The notes beneath the pieces were generated by a model. That model worked only from the letters and a program-made list of their open reading frames with translations. It was not told the origin of the DNA and made no database searches. The position numbers and the translations under genes are program-made. Shown in pieces: positions 33,641 to 44,830 of a stretch of DNA of 64,000 bases (position 1 is the first letter of the stretch; every line of letters begins with the position of its first letter). The stretch is from Thinopyrum elongatum (taxonomy: Eukaryota; Streptophyta; Magnoliopsida; Poales; Poaceae): assembly GCA_011799875.1 (NCBI GenBank), contig CM022300.1:234372807-234436806 (forward strand), written 5' to 3'.

Positions 33641-34470
33641 GTCTATAGGTCGATCTCTTTTGCACACACATTGTGTCTCGCTGTCTCTCCTTGCCATAGA
33701 TGCATGCTCCAGCCCACACCACTCTCTCTTAAAGAAAAAGACACACATGCTCAATCATCGGGCCTTCTTCCCTCCACTCTCACATGCATGCATACTATCA
33801 TACTCATACCGATCCATCTCCCCCATCCCGTTGATGTCATGACTTATGTCTCCTTTCTGTTATCTCGATCATGCGCGCACACACATACACACACACATCC
33901 CATGTATGTATACCTCTCGCACATGCATGTTCAAAGGTCTCATATGTCTCCATACGTAATTAATTACCCTCAACCCTCACCCCACATCGAATCTTTCTCT
34001 TCTTGTGTGCACATGAATTCCGTCTGGATGGGTCTCTTCTCTAAAACACACACTCACACTTAACCATCTCCTTCTAGCTACCCCTTCTCCCACTCCTTCC
34101 CTATATCCCAAAAACCAATAAGACTATCCCTTCGTTTAATTCCCGCCTACATGCACCATCGACAGTAGTCTTCCTCGGTGTCTCTCGAACAAACACGTTA
34201 TCTCAATGTTCACTCCTCTCACGCTCACACTCCTTCTCTTCCCTCTTTACGGGCCTCTTCTCTCTCGTACCCTCCCTCGTTGGAGGCCTCTGCCATACAC
34301 ATCACCTCTCTACGATGAAGCCACACACACTTAATTACTTTCCCTACCAAAGACTCTGTTTCACACACACACTATAAGACTCCATTTCAAACACACACAT
34401 ACTCTAGGTGGAGCATTTGTTCCTACCACCCTTCGTCCAACCTTACCCATATGATAATCAATCACCTTAA
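33641..34470. repeat. CT/CA-rich low-complexity DNA
   Basis: Irregular ctctct and cacaca microsatellite-like text continues. Open frames here are by-products of composition. Confidence 0.6.
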
Positions 34471-35056
34471 TTTACTTATATAACATGGAAAAATTCCACT
34501 TTATTTTAGTAGTTAGCAAACTTCTCATAATTATATACTAACGCAAATCATGAGCAGCAAGTGACTTTTTTTACACAACCACATTAATATGGCCATGTAA
34601 ACGGTATAAATCGCAAGCTAAAGTGTAGTAACCATTATACCTATATCCCGATGCAAAAGGTGGAGTACATGTCCGAAGAGTAGAGGGGCACACACGCACT
34701 CTGTCTCTCAGAATCTCACACACATACCAGTTACGTGACGCCCCCAAAACAGACCCGTATGTGTACAATTTGTGCACGCGCGGATACACGTGATGGAGCA
34801 CATTTATTTAAGCCGGACGACGAACCCAAACAGTAGCCGCATTCATTCCCCTCCCACCGCCTCTTCTCCGGTTGCCGTCGCCCCATAGCCATGGCTCGGC
34901 CGAAGGTAACGACATAAGCCATGCCCCCGCCGGAGCGGCGCTTTGATCTGCTTCTGGAGATCTGGAGGCGGTGCGAAGCCCGGATCGCAGCCGCCCTGCC
35001 TCCAGAATCCGGACTAGCTGGAGCCGGAGGAGGAGGCGGTGGAAGCAGAGTAGCAC

Positions 35057-35200
35057 GCGGAGCCGGAGGAGGAGAACGACGACGAGGGCGACGCGGAGCC
35101 GGAACAGGAGGATGACGACGCGGGCGAAGTGGAGCCGGAGGAGGAGGACAACGACGTGGGCAAGGCGAAGCCGGAGGAGGAGGACGACGACGCGGGGGTG
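35057..35200 (+). repeat. Four 36-bp coding minisatellite units
   Basis: Units start at 35057, 35093, 35129 and 35165, each encoding x-E/K-P-E-E/Q-E followed by Asp-rich text. Confidence 0.85.
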
Positions 35201-35285
35201 GCGTAACAGTAGGCCATCCTCGAGTCCATCCAGTCGGAGGCCGAGGTGGAGGCCAACCACCGCTTCCACCGCCAGCGGGAGTGGG

Positions 35286-36231
35286 TGTCGGGGTACACAA
35301 ATAGGGGTGTATGTTTCCCCCTGACTTGTGCCCGGACAGGCAGATCTCCAGTGCGACAGCAACAGAGCAAACTGCACCAAGCATTCAAGACAAGGCCACG
35401 CAGAAGAGATGGCTCTTTGAGAAATCAAAGGGCGGATCAAGAAGACCAAGACCAACCAAATAAGAAAGATATCACTCAGGAAAAACCTCCCTTGCCGGGC
35501 AGGCGAGCCTGGCGGGGTCGAGGTTACCCCAAGACAAGCCTCAAGACTCCCCCGGCAGGCTTGTGGGGGACGCCAAGGGCGGATTACCCCGCCAAAGATC
35601 CACCGCTCCACCTCACAGCAATGCAAGTCACCCATCGGTGCGGTGTTGAGCCCCCAAGTGACCAAGTGGCTGTTACTTGGTACGTGGCAAGCCATTTCTG
35701 AGGAAGATCATCCCTAAATGACACCCGTCCAGGTGACGTGTCGTGCGGGCAGGCGAAAAGGTGGCTGAATGGCACGGCAAGGCTTGCCGGGCTACGCCAC
35801 GATGTGACACTAAGCGGTGCATTTAATGCACCCTGTCCTGTCTGCAGAGTTAGGTATGATAGCATTGTGGCGATCTAATCAGTGCATAATGACTGTTTTG
35901 TCATTGTGGTGACCCCTTGACCTATAAAAGGAGGGCTGTGGCTACCTTAGAAAGGATTCAGACCCTTGTACGCTCGTATGCGCGTAGCTGCTCTCGCCCG
36001 AAGGCTACCTTGCCGGGCTAGAGCGCTGCGTCTCCACCACGGTCCTTCCATCAATCCACCAAAGCAGGAGTAGGGTTTTACGCCTCGCGGTGGCCCGAAC
36101 CTGGGTAAAACTGCCCGTGTCATCGTTGCCGTGCTGCTCTGTGCTTTCCGCTCTTTGTGCAATGCGCTCTTCCCCCTTGCTGAACCACAAGGGGCCGATG
36201 GCCCCATAGGTGGCCGTGTGATACCACGACA
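35286..36231 (+). mobile_element. Solo LTR of a Gypsy element
   Basis: It starts TGTCGGGGTACAC and ends CCACGACA, with gtggg at 35281-35285 and 36232-36236. There is no internal domain, so the element was reduced by recombination between its LTRs. It has TATAAAAG at 35923. It shares gtgaccccttga, gtagggttttacgc and CTTGCCGGG words with the Tat element LTRs, so the families are related. Confidence 0.92.
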
Positions 36232-36294
36232 GTGGGGGATCAACGAGATGTTCGGCAAACTAGAGGAGGAGCAGGAGGAGCTGGAGTTGTAGCA

Positions 36295-37172
36295 TGCGAC
36301 CGCCTACCCATCTCCGACGATGAGTAGTGTGGTCTAGCTTAGGTTATGTAGTACTTAGTAGTACTAGTTCTACTATTGCATGGTATGTATGGATTTGAGA
36401 TATCTAGTACTACTCCTCAATGTAAAATGCTTTTAAGATGAATGAATGAAAGCTTGGCGAGCTCCTTTTGTTTGTTAAAAAACATAATTCTAATACTCCC
36501 TCCTTTCTTGTTTATAGGGCTCATCTAAAAAAATAGATTTCCATTATACTCAGACTTAAAGGGCTTTGAGTCTCATGCTACATTTATTTCATAGAGATAA
36601 GAGAAAGGAAATTTTAGTGGTCATGCATGCATCATTAGGGTTGACCGGTCGCTTCCCGCGGACATGCCCAGGCGGTGGAAGAGGAAGGAGAAGGGAAGCA
36701 GGCTATCGAGTACTAGTATGCCAGTTGCAGCACAAGCTCCAAGGAACGTTCTGCATAGTACACCAGCGGAGTGAAATGGCTAGAACATGCAGGCTATAGT
36801 TCGACAGCCTACCGCTCCACCTCGCATGGTGTTTGGTCACGCAAGATTTGCATGCACGCATGTCACGCACGTAGTTGTCGAAGTCGTGCTCGAAAAAGGG
36901 CGACGAGGTCCGCTAGTCCGCGTTGGTCCATGCGCCCGGAAAACAAACTAATCCCAGTCGTTGTAAATGTCGTGCGTGCTTTAATTCTGGGCTAGTGGAT
37001 GGACGCGAACGTGCTGTACAACGAAGCGCCCGCCAGCTCCCTAATCTCAAATATAGACTGCACTAGTGCGCGCCCACAGAACATCCTTTCCGAAGGGACG
37101 AAGCCCTGCAGTTACCATCTCCTCTCGTGTAAACCAGCTCCACAAGGGACAAGGCAGTTCATCGCCATTGCC
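36295..37172. other. Intergenic DNA upstream of the DUF295 locus
   Basis: It includes a tactccctcctttc piece at 36495 that could be one end of a decayed Stowaway element with no partner. 36640-37170 is mixed sequence with no supported gene; it may hold the promoter of the next gene. Confidence 0.4.
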
Positions 37173-38211
37173 ATGGATTCGCAAGGTGTGGTGCTTCTTG
37201 TCCTCGTCAAGGTTGGGAGACCTTGGACGATGATCCTTTGGGAGAAAGCGTAAGTCGCTCCGACTTCCTCACATCCGCAAGACTTCGCGGTACTTGCACC
37301 AAATATTTTAAGAGGATGCGTAAATATGCGTGGGAGAAGGCCATGCTAGTTGGTCTGCCATGCGTCCTCGAGGACGAGGATGTTTCCTTGGGGCTCTCTC
37401 CAGCGCGGCATGGCCGTAGTTGCAAGTTGAAGCCCCTTGAGATGCTGACGTTGAGGGGCACTCGGATTTTGTCCGATGAGTAGGTAAGTGATGAGTTTGA
37501 TCATGTAGTAAATGCATTCTAAAGACTACTTCCGTGTCCATTTCCTAAGTCCCCCGCTGCCCACTGTTTCACAAGTTAGTCTTGGTGCCAGTGGAGATTG
37601 GCTTGCATATGCACGAGAGGGTAACAATATCAATTTGCACAACATCTACAATGGTGACACCGTTCCCGTAGAACCTTTGTCCAACATTGGGATCAACCAT
37701 GCAATGGGCCATCGCCTGAATTGGTACGATGGAACCACAGTGAGATTGAAGAAGATAGCAATCCCGGAAGCCCCAATATGGTCGTCCGCCAACCAAAATT
37801 ACACTCTCATCGCGGTGTTCGGCATCGTGATTGCTTTCACGAAGCCTGCACATGGCGGTCAAAGGTGGACCATGCTGTCTGCGGCCGATTTGTTGCCGTA
37901 CGAGTACGAAGACGCTGTGCTCCTTTCTAACCGCATCTTCGCCATGACAAACCAGGGGACTTGTTTCGTATGGGACACATCCTACGGTATACTCCCTCTC
38001 TTCCAGTTTATTTGTTTTGAATTTTTCTGTTTTATAAGTTTCAAATTCAAATTTAGAGCTCCCCATCACATGTTGAGATTACAATGTGCATTAAATCATT
38101 GCGTGCATGTAGTAGTTTTTTATTGGTCATATATATTGGTCACGCATGCATGCATTGCAAGTAACGTTTTTTACCCCAATTTTTTAGGAAACTGAGTGCA
38201 ATAACTGAGTA

Positions 38212-38870
38212 GTTTTGCAAACTACCAGTACTACACCTGAAACTGTACAAAATCAATACCACCACCATGCCCGCCTGCGTCTGACAGCCCTGGCCGACCC
38301 AAACCCCCTCCCTTGCCGGCACGCGCTTCCCGCCTAAAACAGTCAGTGCTGCCCCAGAGCGTCAGTGCCGCATTAATGCCTGGACAGAGCGGAGGCGACC
38401 TCTCACTGGCGCCGGCTTTGAAGCAGCGCGACGGTCGAGAGAGCGCCGCTTCTCGGTGCACGCGACTTCTTCACGTCGAGGCTGGCCATAGTGGGGAGTA
38501 CATACACTCGGGAATAGCACACATGGTGATGTGGCAAAGAATTAAAGAAGAGATAGGGGGTCATGCATGGCAATAAATATGATTATCTATGATACTACTC
38601 TATGATACTATGCACTATAAAAGTAGTATATCATACACTAGTATCATGCACTAGTATATTGTATTATATGATACTCCCCACTATGAGTAGCCTCAAAGGA
38701 CACCACGGCCGGTCGTTGTCCGTGCGCCGCCCACATTACAGTTGCAACTTGTTTAGAGTAGGTTTTACTCCGGTTTGTATGAAAACTGTAATGTATCTCG
38801 TCCGGTTTATATGAAAAGTTTTCAAAATGTAATGTTTTTCGTCCGGTTTCTATGAATTCCGCCTTGTTTG
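38212..38870 (+). repeat. Gene-like dispersed repeat, copy A (in DUF295 intron)
   Basis: The left part (gcgtctgacagccctggcc ... cgcttcccgcctaaaacagtca ... ggcgccggctttgaagcagcgcg) matches 62690-62830. The right part (gtaatgtatctcgtccggtttatatgaaaagttttc) matches 63580-63640. The middle of copy B is missing here and a MITE takes its place. Confidence 0.7.
38479..38693. mobile_element. MITE with AGGCTGGCCATAGTGGGGAG ends
   Basis: Inverted ends aggctggccatagtggggagta and its partner (tactccccactatgagtagcct, one strand each) bracket an AT-rich hairpin-prone core. Resembles Mutator-type MITEs of grasses. I could not find the expected 9-bp duplication. Confidence 0.65.
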
Positions 38871-40613
38871 CACGATTATGCAGGGCAAAGTTGTCCCCCG
38901 ATCAAAATCAGATCGCCAATCGTGGATGTGCATGGGCCATTTGGTCTAACTTGGAACCTTGTAGCTGACAACACCCAGTTGGGACGTACTATCTTAGCAG
39001 TCGTTACCCATGGTACCATTGAAGGGCAACAAGGTTCCACGATCTATCACGATCGGACCCTGATCATGTATCCAGGTAATCCCTTCTCTCTGATCTAAGA
39101 GTAGTAGAGCCAGGAGCTATCGTATATCTTATTGCCATGTCATCTTATAACATTTCAGTACATGTCTCTTTATACTCCAGGAGCAGGAGTAGTTCTTTCC
39201 TTATTATTTTTATTGATTGGGATAGTCATCTACGCAACTTTATAATGCCAGTTGTATATAAACTATAAAGGACTTAACAATTTGAATTCCGTGTAGTACT
39301 AGCTAGGTAGCCATAATCCCATCAAACAAAACTCCTCCTCCTTTAATTAATGTACACGGCCCAGGTAACACTCTCAAATTGTTTGTCGTCGCCCATGCCG
39401 CAGCTGGTCTTTACATTGCTTCCCTTCCCCCTCATAGAAATAAGCAATATCAAGTATTTTATTTTAATCCATATCCTCTGCTTACGTCACCTTATTATAC
39501 TGCATGGACCATAACCATGCACGTCACCATGTGTCCAGGTTTGAGATGCTAGGTGTACCAGATGGACGGCGGCGTGTTCGACCCCCGTGATGCTACCTGG
39601 GTGCGGATGAACACACTTGAAGAGTACTCGATTTTCATTGGGGACAACTACCCCATAGTGCAAACGATGCCACCTTCCGTGCATGACTCTGACGGCCTGC
39701 CGTTCATGAAGAACGGGTGCATTTTCATTGCGCACCAACGGATTCATATCTTGAACACCCCTATCCATGATCTATGCTGCTTCAGTTTGGATGAGTCTCC
39801 ATCGTCGGGAGCCACACTAAGAAGCTGCGATGATATGGACTCCCGTTGCCCACCGTTATGGATCATGCCATCTATGAAGAACACGTGGGACTGGAACTTC
39901 GAGATGGACATGTATGTAGGGATGTACGAACCTGAGTAATGTAGCGCAGTAAGTGAAGTAGAAAGGCACAAATAGTATGAACCTGCATGGCAATGCACGA
40001 TGATATTATGATGTACGTGGCAATGCACATATTAGGTTTTATATTTGTTTATGTGTATGGTCCGAGACCTTCCAACTAGACGTGTCTTTCTCTCCGGATT
40101 GCACTTTGTATCGTTATATACTACTACTACTAGTACTACATGTGGTCTCCAACCTAGAAGTGGAAGAAGTGGAGATGCTCTACCATGCTGTTCATGTCCC
40201 ACTCCTTTCGCTGATGTGTGGGACATCCAGCACGTGCCGTGTTTCGCACTCCTTCGTCGTAAGAGTTGAAACGCTAGCTTTCATCAAAAATAAAAAAAAA
40301 TAAAAATCAGCAGTGATACTATACCATGCAGTTTCCTTGCTCCTCAATATCGGAAAGAATACTTTCATTCGCCGACATGTGAGACGTCGACCATCCTGGT
40401 CCACTTTCCATGCACGCAGAACTCCAAGGGAGAGTCACCCCAGTCATTGCGCCGCAATAATAATGACTAATGAGCCGTCAAATCACAGGCCCAACCTTTC
40501 CCACTGTAAAGTTGCTCAGACGAAGGAACCATCATGACTTCGTAGAATTCCGCTTCTTGAAGAAAACTACTCTACCAGCAATACTGCTAGCTACAGTATT
40601 ACTGTACACCAGC

Positions 40614-40775
40614 GGATGCCTCCTTTGGTTCATAGGATGGGAATTTTATAGGAATAGGAAAGTCATAGGACGTGAGATGACATGCATCTCAATTCCTATA
40701 GAGAAAGAGATGCCATTTGATGCATAGGATAGGAATTTTTCCGTTGAATCTAGGCTAATGTACTAGTAATTTTCT
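40614..40775. mobile_element. MITE-like repeat (CTTTGGTTCATAGGATGG type)
   Basis: The sequence ctttggttcataggatggg ... gatgcataggataggaattt contains internal inverted copies of cataggatRggaatttt. I recall it as a common grass MITE. Ends not resolved. Confidence 0.45.
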
Positions 40776-40860
40776 CTAAAAACTACAGTAGTAACTAGTA
40801 CTGGTAGATGCTCATAATTAATTAAACAAACGTACGGGCGACACAGACACACACTAACTA

Positions 40861-41220
40861 CTAGTACTCCTTCCCGGCTTTGTCGACGACACCCCATCGT
40901 GCTTGGATCTTCGCCGAGCTCTTCTCAGCAGTGCGTGCGTCCTCTTCTTTCTTGCGGCGGCGGGACTCTCTTTTCTTGAGTGCTTTCTGCCTTTTCCGCT
41001 CCCTCTGTGCGGCTTTGGCCACCTCTTGCTTTACCACCCATTCGGCCTTGGCAGCTTCAAAGTCCGCCCATGTAGGTGTGAGGTCGCGAGCGGCGATGAA
41101 CTCGGCACGGCGGGATGCCATCGCTTCCCTACCATTTTGTGTACTGTCGTGGGTGGCGAGGAACTCGGCGCAGCGGGATGCCATCGCTTCCTCACCGGTT
41201 AGTGTGCGGCGCGGTGGCAT
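40861..41220 (-). CDS. Small basic hypothetical protein, 119 aa
   Basis: It is open from ATG 41220 (MPPRRTLTGEEAMASR) to TAG at 40861-40863. It holds a direct duplication of EEAMASR-type text (residues about 10-22 and 29-42: EAMASRCAEFLATHDST, then EAMASRRAEFIAARDLT). A Lys/Arg/Glu-rich helix follows (RERKRQKALKKRESRRRKKE), with nuclear-signal character. No known domain. It could be the end of a larger gene or a gene-like repeat of the type seen at 62640. Nothing shows expression. Confidence 0.35.
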   Translation of the reverse strand: MPPRRTLTGEEAMASRCAEFLATHDSTQNGREAMASRRAEFIAARDLTPTWADFEAAKAEWVVKQEVAKAAQRERKRQKALKKRESRRRKKEEDARTAEKSSAKIQARWGVVDKAGKEY

Positions 41221-41503
41221 GAACGACGCTTGGTGAGAGCTCTAGGGCGGAGTGGCCAGACAACAGTATAGTGCATTGGTTTGTCAAGAGCTCAAGGGTA
41301 GACGACAAACGAAATTTGGATTCCCCTTCAATCCTGGTCATTTATTAACGCACACGGTTAATTTCCGTAGCTTCTGGAAACTGTGTGCGCTAAATCTATT
41401 GTGGGTTGCTTTCGGATTGGCCGCCACCCCGACCACACGGACCGCGCGCGTGCACCGTGATCGAACGGCATTCCACGTCCTGAGATTTGATGTTTCTGCG
41501 CTA

Positions 41504-41598
41504 CTACCTCCGTCCTGGTTGATGCATGTAACGACAAATAATATCACTAGAAACCATCTTTAAATACGAATCCAATGATATAATTTTTGGTGACATGC
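41504..41598. mobile_element. Stowaway-like MITE, left half
   Basis: It starts CTACCTCCGTCCTGG after TA (41502-41503) and breaks off at the Gypsy dimer. The right half is 62435-62514. Rejoined length is 175 bp. Confidence 0.8.
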
Positions 41599-43244
41599 TG
41601 ATACGTCTCCAACGTATCTATAATTTTTGATTGTTCCATGCTATTATATTATCTCTTTTGGATGTCTTATATGCATTAATATGCTATTTTATATCATTTT
41701 TGGGACTAACCTATTTACCTAGAGCCCAGTGCCAGTTTCTGTTTTTTCCTTGTTTTTTAGCTTCGTGGAGAAGGAATGCCAAACGGAGTCCAAACGGAAT
41801 AAAATCATCGCGATGATTTTTCTTGGACCAGAAGACACCCAGGAGACTTGGAGATGAAGTCGGAGGAGCCACGAGGCGGCCACAAGGGTGGAGGGCGCGC
41901 CCAGGGGGGTAGGGCGCTCCCCCTGCCTTGTGGGCCCCCCGTGACCCTCCTGACCTAATTCTTTCACCTATATATTCACATATATTCCCAAACCACCAGA
42001 AGCATCCACGAAAACACTTTTCCACTGCCTCAACCTTCTGTACCCGTGAGATCCCATCTAGGGACCTTTTCCGGCACCCTGTCGGAGGGGGATTCGATCA
42101 CGGAGGGCTTCTACATCAAACCTATCGCCCTTCTGATGAAGCGTCAGTAGTTTATCTCCGACCTACTTGTCCATAGCTAGTAGCTAGATGGCTTCTTCTC
42201 TCTCTTTGATTCTCAATACCATGTTCTCCTCGATGTTCTTGGAGATCTATTTGATGTAATACTTTTTTGCGGTGTGTTTGCCGAGATCCGATGAATTGTG
42301 GATTTATGATCAGATTATCTATGAATATTATTTGAATCTTCTCTGAATTCTTTTAAGCATGATTTGATATCTTTGTAATTATCTTCGAACTATCGGTTTG
42401 GTTTCGCCAACTAGATTGGTTTTTCTTGCAATGGGAGAAGTGCTTAGCTTTGGGTTCAATCTTGCTATGTCCTTTCCCGGTGACAGTAGGGGCAGCAAGG
42501 CACGTATTGTATTGTTGCCATCGAGGATAAAAAGATGGGGTTTACATCATATTGCTTGAGTTTATTCCCCTACATCATGTTATCTTACATAATGCGTTAC
42601 TCTGTTCTTCATGAACTTAATACTCTAGATGCAGGCAGGAGTCGGTCGATGTGTGGAGTAATAGTAGTAGATGCAGAATCGTTTCGGTCTACTTGACATG
42701 GACGTGATGCCTATATTCATGATCATTGCCTTAGATATCGTCATAACTTTGCGCTTTTCTATCAATTGCTCGGCAGTAATTTGTTCACCCACCGTATTAT
42801 TTGCTATCTTGAGAGAAGCCTCTAGTGAAACCTATGGCCCCCGGGTCTATTTTCCATCATATAAGTTTCCGATCTACTATTTTCCATCATATAAGTTTCC
42901 GATCTACTATTTTCCATCATATTAGTTTCCGATCTACTATTTTGCAATCTTTTACTTCAGATCTATAAACCAAAAATACCAAAAATATTTACTTTATCTT
43001 TTATTTAGTTTCATCTATATCTATCAGATCTCACTTTTGCAAGTAACCGTGAAGGGATTTACAACCCCTTTATCGCGTTGGGTGCAAGTTGTTTGATTGT
43101 TTGTGTAGGTATTCGGTGATTTGTGCGTTGTCTCCTACTGGATTGATACCTTGGTTCTCAAACTGAGGGAAATACTTATCTCTACTTTGCTGCATCACCC
43201 TTTCCTCTTCAAGGGAAAAACCAACGCAAGCTCAAGAAGTAGCA
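41599..43244 (+). repeat. Gypsy dimer LTR 1
   Basis: 1646 bp, TGATACGTCTCC at the start and AGTAGCA at the end. It contains a 30-bp unit repeated three times at 42848-42937 (tattttccatcatataag...), found in all three LTRs. Confidence 0.93.
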
Positions 43245-43255
43245 GGAAGAATTTC

Positions 43256-43272
43256 TAGCGCCGTTGCCGGGG
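43256..43272 (+). other. Primer binding site, first unit (tRNA-Asp type)
   Basis: TAGCGCCGTTGCCGGGG has one change from the tRNA-Asp complement TGGCGCCGTTGCCGGGG. The second unit has TGGCGTCATTGCCGGGG at the same place. Confidence 0.85.
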
Positions 43273-43488
43273 AGATCTACGCCAAGTCAAGACATACCAA
43301 GTACCCATCATAAACTCTCATCTCTTGCATTACATTATTCACCATTTGCCTCTCATTTTCTGCTCCCCCACTTCTAAAATTATTTTCAAAAAGATTTGCC
43401 TTTTTATTCGCCCTTCTTCTGTTCGTCTTCTTTGTTTGCCTTTTCTCTTGTTGCCCTCTTGTTTGCTTAAGTTTGCCTTTCTATCGTT

Positions 43489-44084
43489 ATGGCCGAATCA
43501 AAAAGGGTTAAGGGCTTTCTCCCGAGTTTTATTTCTTTAGATAGCCCCTCTATCCTTTCTAAGCTCATAAATAATGATGCTATGGAAAGACCTACCGGGG
43601 TTGTTAATGAGAATTTTAACAATTTTGATGAAGATGACCCCGGAATTTTTGTTATCTGCTTGATGAATCTTTGAAAGATGCTTGGGATAGGCTGTTGAGG
43701 ATCCGAGCTAGCTATGTGCCCCAATATCATATTGAGATATCCTTGAAAAGCTTTTATGTTGGTTTACCCCCTTCTTTTAAGCAAGTTTTGGATTCTATAT
43801 TTGAAAATGGTTTTCTTGAAGGGGATGCCATCGATACTTATGAAAAGATGAAAACTATATTTGGGCACTCCAAAGGTGAAAATGTTGAATCAACTACTCT
43901 TATGTGCTTTTATCAAAATGAAATAATCAAAGAGATGAAGGCTAGTTTAGATGCAAATTTTCGAAGTGTGCTTAATCTTTCTTCCACCATTAATGGCCAC
44001 GTACTTACACAAAATAGAAAGATAAGCACTCTGGACAAGAAATTCTCTCTTTACTACCAAAACAGAGAAGATGACAATACCTAG
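43489..44084 (+). pseudogene. Gag-like gene, first unit, frameshifted
   Basis: It has the same protein text as 57412-58008 but one T is missing from a T-run at about 43646-43650, which moves the rest (from KDAWDRLLRIRASYV) into another frame. Otherwise the coding sequence is well kept. Confidence 0.85.
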
Positions 44085-44747
44085 ATCTATTCATGTTTTT
44101 ATGCCTAGCTAAGGGCGTTAAACAATAGCACTTGTTGGGAGGCAACCAAATTTTATTTCTGTTTTTGCTTTTTTGTTCCTGTTTTGCTTTGAATAATTCA
44201 TCTAGCCTCTGGTTAGATGTGGTTTTGTGTTTTAATTAGTGTTTGTGCCACGTAAGACCTTTGGGATGGCTTACGGTGATAGTTGATTTGATCTTGATGA
44301 AAAACAGAAACTTTTGCGTCCAGTCACAGAATTTTAATAATTCACTAGAGCGTTGAAAAACCCTGAATGCTTTATACGAGATTGATATACAAATTTCCTC
44401 TGTTCTCCTAATGTTTCAGAAGTTTTGGAGTTACAGAAGTATTAGAACAATTCGGATCTTCGCAGACTGTTCTGTTTTTCACAGATTCTGTTTTCTTTGT
44501 GTTGTTTGCTTATTTTGATGAATCTGTTGGTAGTATTGGGGTGTATGAACCATGGAAAAGTTGTAATACAGTAGATATTACACCAATATAAATAAAGAAT
44601 GAGTTCACAACAGTACCAAAAGTGGTGATTTATTTTCTTATACTAACGGAGCTTATGAGATTTTCTATTGAGTTTTGTGTTGTGAAGTTTTCAAGTTTTG
44701 GGTAAGGATTTGATGGACTATGGAATAAGGAGTGGCAAGAGCCTAAG

Positions 44748-44830
44748 CTTGGGGATTCCCAAGGCACCCCAAGGTAATATTCAAGGACAACCAAGAGCCT
44801 AAGCTTGGGGATGCCCCGGAAGGCATCCCC
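44748..44830 (+). other. Paired hairpin module, first unit
   Basis: CTTGGGG pairs with CCCCAAG (44748-44773), and GGGGATGCC with GGCATCCCC (44807-44830). Both stems are perfect. The motif aagcttgggga that opens each hairpin also abuts the next LTR at 46894. Confidence 0.75.

Larger units (their letters stand above)
34890..36294 (+). pseudogene. Acidic-repeat gene relic split by a solo LTR
   Basis: A TATA-like tttatttaa at 34802-34810 precedes ATG 34890 and ATG 34921 (MPPPERRFDLLLEIWRRCEAR). The frame shifts, then continues as an acidic stretch with four 12-residue repeats of the type AEPEEENDDEGD (36-bp units from 35057), containing several stops. It runs on through IQSEAEVEANHRFHRQREW to 35285. 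After the solo LTR and one gtggg copy are removed, the same frame resumes (GINEMFGKLEEEQEEL) and stops at about 36290. A plant 3' end follows. The protein family is not recognised. Stops upstream of the insertion suggest it was already decaying or was always a relic. Confidence 0.6.
37173..39939 (+). pseudogene. F-box/DUF295-type gene, degraded
   Basis: Four candidate exons are 37173-37483, 37580-37987, 38884-39075 and 39539-39939. Splice sites are good (TAG|GTAAGT, TACG|GTATAC, CCAG|GTAATC; acceptors TTAG, ATGCAG, GTCCAG). Exon 1 has a weak F-box-like DPLGESVSRSDFLTSARLRG. Exons 2-4 read as a DUF295 domain: LGASGDWLAYA, RWTMLSAADLLPYEYEDAVL, VDVHGPFGLTWNLVAD and WVRMNTLEEYSIFIGDNYP. Damage: an apparent 2-bp insertion in GGTGTGG near 37187, TAG at 37481-37483 at the exon 1 end, and TAG at 39550-39552 in exon 4. 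DUF295 proteins are a large plant family, some with F-boxes for ubiquitin ligases. It is the only recognisable host gene here. Confidence 0.65.

Noticed and set aside
32936..34063. Open frames in the CT/CA-rich arrays
   Set aside because: Low-complexity composition suppresses stops; peptides are Ser/Leu/Thr/His runs with no family.
34731..35695. Long minus-strand Pro/Ser/Arg-rich frames
   Set aside because: They arise from the complement of the acidic GAG/GAC repeat and of the solo LTR; they cross the LTR boundary at 35286.
36495..36620. Complete Stowaway MITE at tactccctcctttc
   Set aside because: Only one end is visible and no inverted partner with TA follows within a reasonable distance.
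37041..37172. Separate short gene upstream of the DUF295 start
   Set aside because: No splice or domain support; better read as leader or promoter of the DUF295 locus.
42849..42938. Regularly spaced 30-bp repeats as a CRISPR-like array
   Set aside because: The units abut without spacers and occur in three plant LTRs, so it is a minisatellite.
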